Assembly (NCBI RefSeq): GCF_002837275.1
Contig: NZ_NXIF01000014.1
Location: 1 to 39,170, forward strand
Direction of reading: 5' to 3'
DNA from: Malaciobacter halophilus
GTDB lineage: Bacteria > Campylobacterota > Campylobacteria > Campylobacterales > Arcobacteraceae
Length of the DNA: 39,170 bases
The translations under genes were made by a program, and so were the position numbers. Positions within the stretch are counted from its first letter, which is position 1. The number at the start of each line of letters is the position of its first letter. The notes under the pieces are model-generated. The model was given only the letters and a program-made list of their open reading frames with translations, was not told the DNA's origin and ran no database searches. This document shows, piece by piece, positions 17,122-24,057 of the stretch.

Positions 17122-18399
17122 TTATTTACACTCCTTAATTTTATTCCAATGCATTTTAATTTCTGGTTCATCAAGTCCTATTGCATCTACAACTTTTTTC
17201 ATTTGAATATATGCTTCTTTACATTTTTTTTGTTTATATAAACCCCAAGCATATGAGTCTATATAAGCTACATTATTTGGAGCTTTTTTTAGTGCTTTTT
17301 CAACTAAACTAACTCCTCTTTTAATATCAATATCATAATCAATCAATAAATACCCTAGAAAATTTTGATAAATATGATTATCTAATATAATTAAAGCACT
17401 TTCAAATTTTTTTATTACATCAGCTAATACTTTCTTTTTATCTTTTGCTACTTCAAACTTAAAAATAGCCATTTGCGCTAAAAGGTCAATATTGCCAGTA
17501 CTTTTATATAACTCTTCTAAAAGTTGCAAAGCTTTTTTCTTATCATCTTTTTTTTGATATAAAGTTAATAATTTAAAATCATCTACTCTATTCTCTTCTA
17601 AAAATTTTATAGCCTCATCAATATTTTTTTGCTCCAAGTAAGCAATCAAATATTTATAGGCTCTATTCATAGAGTAAAAATCTCCATGTGTTTTATATTC
17701 AAAATATGATTTTTTTAATATAGAGATTATACCATCTATATTTTTCTGTTCTCTGTAAAATGAAAACAGTTTTGTACAAACTCCACCCTCACATCCATAA
17801 AGTCGTACATGAGTTTCAAGATAAGAGATTGCTTTTTCTTTTTTATTTAAATATGAATATAAAACATCTACTAAGTTTATAAGTGTATCTCCACTTACAT
17901 TTGATATATATGCACTTTCAAAGTGTTCTTCTGCTTGTTTATACTCTTCTCTTTCAAAATAAACATTTGCAATCAATTCATAATTTTTTGAATTATTAAA
18001 TTTCTCAAGTAGTACTGTTGCATTTTTCAAAGCTTCATCTAACTTATCAAGTTTTAAAAGTGCAATAGTATAAAATCTTAATACATCTTCATAAGAACTA
18101 CTATCTTCATCAAGATATTTATAACTATACTCTTTTACATCTTCATATCTTGAAAGTTGCATACTAATAGTCAAAAATCTTAATAAATACTCATATCTTT
18201 CTGTTTTATCAAATAGTTCAAGATATACCTGTCTTGCACTGTAAAAATCTCTATTTTTTTCATACTCTAAAGCAAAAAGTATATATTGGTCTTCTGCTTC
18301 AAACAGTTTTACATCATTTCTTTGTAAATCTTTATTACCCACGCATGATGCAAAAAACATTGATAAAAATATTATTATAAGGGTTTTATAGCTGGGCAC
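17122..18399 (-). CDS. TPR-repeat lipoprotein
   Basis: The 425-residue product has a hydrophobic leader with a lipobox-like 'FASC' (Cys about 19), so it is probably a lipoprotein. The rest is built of tetratricopeptide-type helical pairs ('YILFALEYEKNRDFYSARQV', 'YELIANVYFEREEYKQAEEH', 'IDSYAWGLYKQKKCKEAYI'), a protein-interaction scaffold. The start is GTG at 18399, inside the end of the upstream gene (25-base overlap); the only nearby ATG falls within the leader, too close to the Cys. It abuts trpC. In C. jejuni a lipoprotein (Cj0497 as I recall) also precedes trpC. Exact role unknown; a link to tryptophan synthesis is unlikely. Confidence 0.85.
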   Translation of the reverse strand: MPSYKTLIIIFLSMFFASCVGNKDLQRNDVKLFEAEDQYILFALEYEKNRDFYSARQVYLELFDKTERYEYLLRFLTISMQLSRYEDVKEYSYKYLDEDSSSYEDVLRFYTIALLKLDKLDEALKNATVLLEKFNNSKNYELIANVYFEREEYKQAEEHFESAYISNVSGDTLINLVDVLYSYLNKKEKAISYLETHVRLYGCEGGVCTKLFSFYREQKNIDGIISILKKSYFEYKTHGDFYSMNRAYKYLIAYLEQKNIDEAIKFLEENRVDDFKLLTLYQKKDDKKKALQLLEELYKSTGNIDLLAQMAIFKFEVAKDKKKVLADVIKKFESALIILDNHIYQNFLGYLLIDYDIDIKRGVSLVEKALKKAPNNVAYIDSYAWGLYKQKKCKEAYIQMKKVVDAIGLDEPEIKMHWNKIKECK

Positions 18400-18752
18400 T
18401 CTTCATACACCTCTTTTTCATTATTTTTAAAATAGTCCCAAAAAGGAAAAGTTCTACATTGTGTTGGTCTTGCTTCATAAACAGAACACTGTTTTTTTTC
18501 TAAATCAAAAAATACACACGCGTAGTTATTCTTCTTTAATTTCACCTCTTTTAAACTATATTTATAACCTACTTTTTCTAGGTACTTAACTCTTAGCTCT
18601 TCTAAACTAATATTTAGATGCTTACTTAAAACTTCTATTTCTTGTTTGTTTATCCAAATATAACCACTTTCTCCAATACAACAATTGCCCTCACAACTTG
18701 AACAAACTTTTGCATCAAAACAGTAATTATAACCTTTTTCTTTTAAAATCAT
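18375..18752 (-). CDS. YkgJ-family zinc/iron-chelating Cys-cluster protein
   Basis: The 125-residue protein has eight or more conserved Cys in the YkgJ pattern: 'CSSCEGNCC' near residues 17-25, a middle Cys in 'NYACVFF', and 'CSVYEARPTQCRTFPFW' near 88-104, with a last Cys in 'YEECPAIKPL'. The family is thought to bind zinc or an Fe-S-like centre; its role is unknown. Its start overlaps the methyltransferase stop by 4 bases (ATGA) and its end overlaps the TPR gene, so translation is chained. Confidence 0.88.
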   Translation of the reverse strand: MILKEKGYNYCFDAKVCSSCEGNCCIGESGYIWINKQEIEVLSKHLNISLEELRVKYLEKVGYKYSLKEVKLKKNNYACVFFDLEKKQCSVYEARPTQCRTFPFWDYFKNNEKEVYEECPAIKPL

Positions 18753-19459
18753 ATTTCTACTTTTATACTATGTGTTGAACATTTTTCATAAATAGCTAAA
18801 GCCTCTTTAGAAAACTTTTCTTCTTCAAAAACAAATAAAGGAGATAAAATTTTTGTCAATGATTTTGAGCTTTTTCTTGCATAAACTAAAACCAATGTTG
18901 CATCTTTATTCTTTTTAGGATGAACAAACTGTAAACTTTGTACATTAAACTTATATTTATTCAATAAAATAAGTATCTCATTTATCTGTTTTACATCATA
19001 GCAAAAGAAAAACTTTCCTTTTGGCTTTAAAACTCTATTTGTTTTTGATATAAACTCTTCTAATGGCATAGAATCATTATATCTTGCAATTTTTAAATTT
19101 TCATTCTCACTTTTTATTACACTACTATGATAAAAAGGTGGATTTGATACACAAATATCAAACTGCTTATCAAAATCTAATGTTAAATAAGAACCTTTAA
19201 ACATAGTAGCTTCTATTTTATTGCATTTGCTATTTATTTTACTTAAAAATTGAAACTTCTCTTGAATTTCAGACTGGTTTAAATTAAGCTTAGGATTATC
19301 CCTTGCAAGTAACAACCCAAGTATTCCACTACCACTTCCTATATCTAAAAGTTCACCTTGTATATTTTTAAATTGGCTTAGATTTTCAATAATAAAGTTA
19401 TATAAAAAATGAGTATCACTATTGTAACAATAACCATCTTTTGGCTGATAAAGAAGCAA
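18749..19459 (-). CDS. Class I SAM-dependent methyltransferase, TrmN6/YfiC-like
   Basis: This 236-residue methyltransferase has the SAM-binding 'LLDIGSGSGILGLLLA' (about 37-52) and the catalytic 'SNPPFYH' (about 109-115), the Asn-Pro-Pro-Phe signature of N6-adenine or glutamine methylation. The layout with an early 'QPKDGYCYNSDTHFL' resembles YfiC/TrmN6, which methylates adenine 37 of tRNA1(Val). The start is TTG at 19459 with AAAGG about 9 nt upstream, and a TATAAT 25 nt upstream. First gene of a four-gene operon ending in trpC. Confidence 0.85.
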   Translation of the reverse strand: MLLYQPKDGYCYNSDTHFLYNFIIENLSQFKNIQGELLDIGSGSGILGLLLARDNPKLNLNQSEIQEKFQFLSKINSKCNKIEATMFKGSYLTLDFDKQFDICVSNPPFYHSSVIKSENENLKIARYNDSMPLEEFISKTNRVLKPKGKFFFCYDVKQINEILILLNKYKFNVQSLQFVHPKKNKDATLVLVYARKSSKSLTKILSPLFVFEEEKFSKEALAIYEKCSTHSIKVEI

Positions 19460-19483
19460 TATTTAACCTTTAATTTTTTTTGT

Positions 19484-19489
19484 ATTATA
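19484..19489 (-). promoter_or_regulatory. -10 box for the methyltransferase-trpC operon
   Basis: TATAAT on the minus strand, 25 nt before the TTG start at 19459. No clear -35. Confidence 0.55.
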
Positions 19490-19638
19490 GCGAATAAACC
19501 AAATAATAGATTTAAAGTAACTTTTGAGTAAAAAAAAATAAAAAATAACTTAATATAAAATCAAACAATACACCAAAAACAGCTTCCATAAAGTATATTT
19601 TAAGTATTGATTGCCTAAAGTTTAATTATTCTTTATAA

Positions 19639-19666
19639 TTGATATAAGTTATTGGATTTTTATAAA
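19639..19666 (+). promoter_or_regulatory. Promoter of oorDABC
   Basis: TTGATA (19639-19644) and TATAAA (19661-19666, within TATAAAAT) are 16 nt apart. The predicted transcript start is near 19673, about 40 nt before the oorD ATG. The rest of the 255-base gap to the divergent operon (from 19460) is A+T-rich with no gene visible. Confidence 0.6.
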
Positions 19667-19673
19667 ATTTAGA

Positions 19674-19693
19674 AATAATTACGTGTAATTATT
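19674..19693. promoter_or_regulatory. Perfect palindrome at the oor transcript start (candidate operator)
   Basis: AATAATTAC (19674-19682) and GTAATTATT (19685-19693) are perfect 9-bp arms around GT. It begins where the transcript should start and ends 21 nt before the oorD ATG, leaving the ribosome site (AGAGGA) free. Position suits a repressor operator or a 5' hairpin. No regulator gene is adjacent. Confidence 0.5.
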
Positions 19694-19714
19694 ATTACAA
19701 AAGAGGAAAAAATT

Positions 19715-20029
19715 ATGGGAACTATACAGGCGCCAGAAAATACACCTGTTTGGGTTGATGAAAGTAGATGCAAAGCATGTGATGTTTGTGTATCTGTTTG
19801 CCCTGCTGGAGTATTGGCAATGAGACCAGAGCCTGGTTCTACACTTGGTTCTATGGTAAGTGTTGAGTACAAAGACTCATGTATTGGATGTACAGACTGT
19901 GAACTATCTTGCCCAGATTTTGCAATTTTTGTAGCAGATAAGAAAGAGTTTAAATTTGCAAAATTAAGTGCTGAAGCAAAACAAAGAAGTATTGCAATAA
20001 AAAATAACAACTATAGAGTACTTAGCTAA
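19715..20029 (+). CDS. oorD: 2-oxoglutarate:acceptor oxidoreductase, ferredoxin-like delta subunit
   Basis: The 104-residue subunit carries two [4Fe-4S] motifs: 'CKACDVCVSVCP' (about 18-29) and 'CIGCTDCELSCP' (about 53-64). It relays electrons from the catalytic subunits to the cell's acceptor (flavodoxin, ferredoxin or quinone in the family). Start ATG 19715 with AGAGGA about 9 nt upstream. First gene of oorDABC, the order described for Campylobacter and Helicobacter, where this complex replaces the NAD-linked 2-oxoglutarate dehydrogenase in the TCA cycle. Confidence 0.94.
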   Translation: MGTIQAPENTPVWVDESRCKACDVCVSVCPAGVLAMRPEPGSTLGSMVSVEYKDSCIGCTDCELSCPDFAIFVADKKEFKFAKLSAEAKQRSIAIKNNNYRVLS

Positions 20030-20045
20030 TACAAGGAATTATTAT

Positions 20046-21176
20046 ATGGCAAGAGAAATAATATCAACAGGAAATGATTTAGCTGCAATAGCAGCAGTTG
20101 ATGCTGGATGTGAGTTTTTTGCAGGTTATCCTATTACTCCATCTAGTGAAGTAATGCACACAATTTCTGATTTATTACCAGCAAATGGTGGAGCAGCAAT
20201 TCAAATGGAAGATGAAATTGCAGGAGTTTGTGCAGCATTAGGTGCAGCAATGAGTGGAAAAAGAGCCTTAACTGCTACTAGTGGGCCAGGGATTTCACTT
20301 AAAGCTGAAAATATTGGATTAGGTTATATTGCTGAAGTTCCATTGGTAATTATCAATGTTATGAGAGGAGGTCCATCAACTGGTCTTCCAACTAGAGTTC
20401 AGCAAGGAGATATTCTTCAAGCAAAAGCACCAACACATGGAGATTTCAACTCTATTACACTTTGTGCTTCAACACTTGAAGAGTGCTATACTCAAACTAT
20501 TAAAGCTTTTGATTTAGCAGATAGATTTATGCAACCAGTATTTTTATTATTAGATGAAACTATTGGACACATGAGTGGAAAAGCTATTATTCCTGATTTA
20601 GAAGAGGTAAAAGCTTCAATAACTCCAAGAAGAGTTTATGAAGGAGATCCAAAAGATTATAAACCTTATGGCGTACCTCAAGATGAGCCTGCTATTTTAA
20701 ATCCTATGTTTAAAGGATATAAATTTCACTTTACAGGTTTACATCATGGACCAACAGGTCATCCAACAGAAGATGCAACTATATGTCAAAATTTAATAGA
20801 TAGATTATTTAATAAAGTAGATTCACATTTAGATGAAGTTCATCAATATGAAGAGTATATGTTAGATGATGCACAAATTATGATTATAGCATATGGTTCA
20901 GTAGCCCTTTCAGCAAAAGAAGCAATTAAAAGACTTAGAAAAGAGGGTATTAAAATAGGACTATTTAGACCAATTACACTTTGGCCAAGTCCAGAAGAAA
21001 AAATTTATGAATATTGTAAAAAAATAGACAAAGTTTTAGTAACTGAGCTAAATAAAGGTCAATATATCCAAGAGATTCAAAGAGCAAGTCAAAGAAAAGA
21101 TTTTGCTACTTTATTTAAAGCAAATGGAAGACCTATAGCTCCAATTGAAATTATCGAAAAAATAAAAGGAATATAA
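20046..21176 (+). CDS. oorA: 2-oxoglutarate:acceptor oxidoreductase alpha subunit
   Basis: The 376-residue alpha subunit matches the pyrimidine-binding half of the thiamine-diphosphate enzyme. Typical blocks: 'FAGYPITPSSEVMH', 'AIQMEDEIAGVCAALGAAMS', 'ATSGPGISLKAENIG' and 'NVMRGGPSTGLPTR', the last two being hallmarks of 2-oxoacid:ferredoxin oxidoreductases. The C-terminal part ('LFRPITLWPSPEEKI', 'VTELNKGQY') is the transketolase-C-like domain. It lies 16 nt after oorD and 1 nt before oorB. The substrate is 2-oxoglutarate plus CoA, giving succinyl-CoA and CO2 with reduced acceptor. Confidence 0.95.
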   Translation: MAREIISTGNDLAAIAAVDAGCEFFAGYPITPSSEVMHTISDLLPANGGAAIQMEDEIAGVCAALGAAMSGKRALTATSGPGISLKAENIGLGYIAEVPLVIINVMRGGPSTGLPTRVQQGDILQAKAPTHGDFNSITLCASTLEECYTQTIKAFDLADRFMQPVFLLLDETIGHMSGKAIIPDLEEVKASITPRRVYEGDPKDYKPYGVPQDEPAILNPMFKGYKFHFTGLHHGPTGHPTEDATICQNLIDRLFNKVDSHLDEVHQYEEYMLDDAQIMIIAYGSVALSAKEAIKRLRKEGIKIGLFRPITLWPSPEEKIYEYCKKIDKVLVTELNKGQYIQEIQRASQRKDFATLFKANGRPIAPIEIIEKIKGI

Positions 21177-21177
21177 T

Positions 21178-22011
21178 ATGGCTTTTAATTACGATAAATA
21201 CCTAAGAGTAGATAAAATGCCAACACTTTGGTGTTGGGGTTGTGGTGATGGTGTTATCTTAAAAGCACTAATAAGAGCCATTGAAAAAGTTGGTTGGGAT
21301 ATGAATGATGTATGTGTTGTATCAGGAATTGGATGTTCAGGAAGATTCTCTTCATATATTGATTGTAATACTGTACATACAACACATGGTAGAACAATTG
21401 CTTATGCAACAGGAATAAAACTTGCAAATCCAGATAAACATGTAATTTGTGTTACAGGAGATGGAGATGGTTTAGCAATTGGAGGAAATCATACAATTCA
21501 TGGTTGTAGAAGAAACATAGATATTAATCATATTGTTGTAAATAATTTTATTTATGGACTTACAAATTCACAAACAAGTCCAACTACTCCGCAAGGTATG
21601 TGGACAGTTACAGCAAAAAGAGGAAATATAGACCCTACTTTTAATGCTTGTGATTTAGCAATTGGTGCAGGAGCAACTTTTGTTGCAAGAGAGAGTATGT
21701 TAGACCCTAAAAAACTAGAAAGAGTTTTTGTAAAAGGTTTAGAACATAAAGGTTATTCATTTTTTGATATTTTTTCTAATTGTCATGTAAATTTAGGAAG
21801 AAAAAACAAAATGGGTACTGCTATGCAAAACTTAGAATGGATTGACTCAATTACTCTTGCAAAAACTAAATTTGATAAATTAGAAGATGAAGAAAAAGAA
21901 GGAAAATTTCCAACAGGTGTGTTAAAACATGATACTGAAGCTTTAGAGTATTGTGAATCATATGAAAAAGTAAAACAAGCACATCAAAACAATACAAAAG
22001 TTGAGCTTTAG
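21178..22011 (+). CDS. oorB: 2-oxoglutarate:acceptor oxidoreductase beta subunit
   Basis: The 277-residue beta subunit binds thiamine diphosphate and Mg: 'VTGDGDGLAIGGNH' followed by 'NNFIYGLTNSQTSPTTP' is the GDG-x(24-27)-N-type motif. 'LWCWGCGDG' near residue 18 and 'SGIGCSGRF' near 55 carry conserved Cys; one or more may ligate a [4Fe-4S] cluster, as in related beta subunits. C-terminal extension 'SNCHVNLGRKNKM' is family-typical. One nt separates it from oorA, eight from oorC. Confidence 0.95.
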   Translation: MAFNYDKYLRVDKMPTLWCWGCGDGVILKALIRAIEKVGWDMNDVCVVSGIGCSGRFSSYIDCNTVHTTHGRTIAYATGIKLANPDKHVICVTGDGDGLAIGGNHTIHGCRRNIDINHIVVNNFIYGLTNSQTSPTTPQGMWTVTAKRGNIDPTFNACDLAIGAGATFVARESMLDPKKLERVFVKGLEHKGYSFFDIFSNCHVNLGRKNKMGTAMQNLEWIDSITLAKTKFDKLEDEEKEGKFPTGVLKHDTEALEYCESYEKVKQAHQNNTKVEL

Positions 22012-22019
22012 GAGATAAG

Positions 22020-22583
22020 ATGGCTAGAACATTAATGAGATTCACAGGAGTTGGTGGACAAGGTGTTTTACTTGCAGGAGCAATTTTTGCTGCTGCAAAA
22101 ATTGAAGCTGGTGGATATGGATTAAAAACAGCAACTTATACATCTCAAGTAAGAGGTGGGCCAACTGTTGTTGATATTACACTAGAAGATGAACCTATTT
22201 TATTTCCATATGCAAATGATGGAGAGATTGATTTTATGCTCTCTGTTGCACAAATCTCTTATGACCAATTTAAAAGTGGAGTAAAAGAAGGTGGAATTAT
22301 AGTAATTGAGCCTAATCTTGTTAAACCAACAAAAGAGGATAGAGAGAAATTTAAAATTTATGAAATTCCTATTATTACTATTGCAAAAGAGGAAGTTGGA
22401 AATGTAATTACACAATCTGTACTTGCTTTATCAATAGCAAACTATATGACTAACAATACAGTTGACAATGAAATATTAAGAAAAACAATGCTTTCAAAAG
22501 TTCCTTCAAAAGTTCATGATATAAATAATAAAGCTTTTGATTTAGGACTTAAATACGCAAAAGAAGCATTAGAAAATAATTAA
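22020..22583 (+). CDS. oorC: 2-oxoglutarate:acceptor oxidoreductase gamma subunit
   Basis: The 187-residue gamma subunit belongs to the pyruvate/ketoisovalerate oxidoreductase catalytic-domain family. Its hallmark is 'FTGVGGQGVLLAGAIFAAA' at the N-terminus and 'YTSQVRGGPTVVDITLED' at about 41-58. It completes the D-A-B-C set. A GGAG lies 5-6 nt before the ATG (GGAGATAAGATG). A strong hairpin overlaps its stop codon and ends the operon. Confidence 0.95.
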   Translation: MARTLMRFTGVGGQGVLLAGAIFAAAKIEAGGYGLKTATYTSQVRGGPTVVDITLEDEPILFPYANDGEIDFMLSVAQISYDQFKSGVKEGGIIVIEPNLVKPTKEDREKFKIYEIPIITIAKEEVGNVITQSVLALSIANYMTNNTVDNEILRKTMLSKVPSKVHDINNKAFDLGLKYAKEALENN

Positions 22584-22611
22584 TTTAGAAGCAAATGCTT
22601 CTAAATTAATT
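22578..22611. terminator. Bidirectional terminator spanning both convergent stop codons
   Basis: Perfect 16-base arms at 22578-22593 and 22596-22611; in practice a 15-bp stem with a 4-nt loop. The oorC stop (22581-22583) and the SMR stop (22606-22608) both lie in the stem. Confidence 0.85.
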
Positions 22612-22926
22612 TGATACTAGTTTTAAACCTATAATTGAAGAAATAAGTGTAAATAAAAAAAACAATCTCATCATACTAGCTGGTTCTTTATAAAATAAAA
22701 TTCCTATTATAATAGTTCCAAAAGCACCTATTCCTGTCCAAATTGCATAAGCTGTTCCTATTGGTATATGCTGTACTGCTTTTGTAAGACTAAAAAAGCT
22801 TCCTACTGCAAATACTAAAAAAATCAAAGTTGGAATAAGTTTTGAAAAGTTTTCTGTTAGTTTTAGCATTGAGGCAAAACCTACTTCTAAAACACCTGCT
22901 AAAATTAAATAAATCCATGCTGACAT
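22606..22926 (-). CDS. Small multidrug resistance (SMR) transporter, SugE/Gdx subtype
   Basis: The 106-residue, four-helix SMR protein has the essential proton-coupling Glu14 in 'GVLEVGFASMLK'. The block 'IPIGTAYAIWTGIGAFGT' and the C-terminal 'GLKLVS' are closer to SugE/Gdx (guanidinium exporters) than to EmrE. SMR proteins work as dual-topology dimers. AAAGGAGAA precedes the ATG. It is divergent from a marR gene and a repeated palindrome lies in the shared promoter, so MarR control is likely. Substrate could be guanidinium or quaternary amines. Confidence 0.9.
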   Translation of the reverse strand: MSAWIYLILAGVLEVGFASMLKLTENFSKLIPTLIFLVFAVGSFFSLTKAVQHIPIGTAYAIWTGIGAFGTIIIGILFYKEPASMMRLFFLFTLISSIIGLKLVSN

Positions 22927-22945
22927 AGATTCTCCTTTAAATATT

Positions 22946-22964
22946 TATCTTTCTTGGAAAGATA
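22946..22964. promoter_or_regulatory. MarR-type operator 1
   Basis: TATCTTTC-TTG-GAAAGATA is a perfect 8-bp inverted repeat with a 3-nt centre. It begins at the last base of the SMR -10 box and covers its expected transcript start, so binding would block the exporter. Confidence 0.65.
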
Positions 22965-22969
22965 TTATA
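22964..22969 (-). promoter_or_regulatory. -10 box for the SMR exporter
   Basis: TATAAT on the minus strand, 38 nt before the ATG at 22926 and touching operator 1. Confidence 0.55.
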
Positions 22970-22983
22970 TTTTTACTTAATTT

Positions 22984-23002
22984 TACCTTTCTAGGAAAGA
23001 TA
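22984..23002. promoter_or_regulatory. MarR-type operator 2
   Basis: TACCTTTC-TAG-GAAAGATA repeats operator 1 with one arm mismatch; the centres are 38 bp apart. It overlaps the -35 region of the marR promoter, fitting autoregulation. Confidence 0.65.
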
Positions 23003-23015
23003 ATTTTATTTATGT

Positions 23016-23021
23016 TATAAT
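23016..23021 (+). promoter_or_regulatory. -10 box of marR, implying a leaderless transcript
   Basis: TATAAT ends only 6 nt before the marR ATG at 23028, so transcription should start at or next to the A of ATG. No Shine-Dalgarno is visible. Confidence 0.55.
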
Positions 23022-23027
23022 CTCTTT

Positions 23028-23513
23028 ATGAATTTAAAATCCTTTGAAACCAACCTTGAAAATGTAAAAAAATTAACCCCAGAAGTTTATAAAGATAGTA
23101 TGAACATTACTATTCCATTTTTTATATTACATAGAAAAATATTTGAACATGGAGATGATTTTTTAAAAAAAAACTTTTTATTAAATCAAAGTGAGCTTGA
23201 TATATTGTCAACACTTTATTATAAAACTGAAAATAACTTTACTATGAGCCCAACAAATTTATATGATGTAATGTTTTTCTCTTCAGGTGGAATGACAAAA
23301 GTATTAAAAAAGCTTGAAACAAAAGGATATATTAGAAGAGTTGATAATATCTTAGATAAAAGAAGTAAACTTGTACAACTAACAAATTTAGGTAAAGACA
23401 TGACAAAAAAAGCTCTAAAACAAATAGTAGAACTTGAAGATAAATATTTTGCTAAATTAGATAAAGAAGAACAAAAGCTTTTAAATAAACTACTTTTAAA
23501 AGCTTTATCTTAA
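23028..23513 (+). CDS. MarR-family transcriptional regulator
   Basis: The 161-residue protein has the MarR winged-helix layout: dimerisation helices at both ends, a helix-turn-helix ('MSPTNLYDVMFFSSGGMTKVLKKLETKGYI' region, about 76-105) and the wing with the family's Asp-x-Arg-Ser signature ('ILDKRSKLVQLTNLGK', about 108-123). It is divergent from the SMR exporter with two near-identical palindromes between them, so it most likely represses both genes until a ligand binds. The ATG at 23028 has no ribosome site and may be leaderless. An A9 run at 23165-23173 lies inside the coding region. Confidence 0.9.
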   Translation: MNLKSFETNLENVKKLTPEVYKDSMNITIPFFILHRKIFEHGDDFLKKNFLLNQSELDILSTLYYKTENNFTMSPTNLYDVMFFSSGGMTKVLKKLETKGYIRRVDNILDKRSKLVQLTNLGKDMTKKALKQIVELEDKYFAKLDKEEQKLLNKLLLKALS

Positions 23514-23516
23514 ATC

Positions 23517-24056
23517 TTAATCAATATATTGATTATAATCTTCTATTTTCTTTTCTAGTCTTGCTGATAAATAAAGATTTGAATTTTTCAAGCATGAAAG
23601 AATAAACTTAGCCTCTTTTAAATAAGCTTTTTTCTTTTCATTATCCCAATCTTTTGGTGGTTTTTGTAAATTGGTAATTCTATCGGCAAGTTTTACAAGT
23701 TGTATTTCATATGGCTGTTCTAAAATTCTATTTAAACTATCTTGCATTTGTTGTTTTTTAGGTAAACTCTCATATTTACTTAAAGCCTCTACTCCCTCAG
23801 CAATATCTAAACCAAACTCATTAAATATATCATCAAAAGTCATATCAGTATCTTCAAGTACATCATGTAAAAGTGCACATGAAATAGCTTTATTTGCTTT
23901 ATCATCATCAAGCTTTGACTCAATACTTGCATGTATTACTTCCATTGCTACACTAGTAACATGAGTTAAATAAGGCAAACCATATGGTGTTTTTTGTTCT
24001 TTATGAGCTTTAGCTGCAAAACGTAAAGCTTTTAGATACTCTTCTTGAGAAAACAT
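23517..24056 (-). CDS. HD-domain hydrolase, single-domain RelA/SpoT-hydrolase (MESH1-like)
   Basis: The 179-residue protein is one HD phosphohydrolase domain. The metal and catalytic residues of (p)ppGpp hydrolases are all visible: His in 'PYLTHVTSV' (about 32), His-Asp and Glu-Asp in 'LLHDVLEDTDMTFDDI' (about 63-78), and 'VKLADRITNLQKPP' (about 122-135). No synthetase, TGS or ACT domain follows. Length and content resemble small alarmone hydrolases (MESH1 family). It is the third gene of the trpF-exonuclease-HD operon, 1 nt after the exonuclease. ppGpp as substrate is an inference; other nucleotides are possible. Confidence 0.82.
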   Translation of the reverse strand: MFSQEEYLKALRFAAKAHKEQKTPYGLPYLTHVTSVAMEVIHASIESKLDDDKANKAISCALLHDVLEDTDMTFDDIFNEFGLDIAEGVEALSKYESLPKKQQMQDSLNRILEQPYEIQLVKLADRITNLQKPPKDWDNEKKKAYLKEAKFILSCLKNSNLYLSARLEKKIEDYNQYID

Positions 24057-24057
24057 C

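Noticed and set aside
19669-20010. Minus-strand ORF opposite oorD
   Set aside because: It mirrors the ferredoxin coding region and covers the oor promoter; no start signal supports it.
23518-23535. Palindrome between marR and the HD gene as a terminator
   Set aside because: Nine-bp A+T-only arms with no proper loop; too weak to call, although its position between convergent genes fits.
23671-23964. Plus-strand ORF opposite the HD hydrolase
   Set aside because: Ser/Cys-rich antisense shadow; the hydrolase frame has all family motifs.
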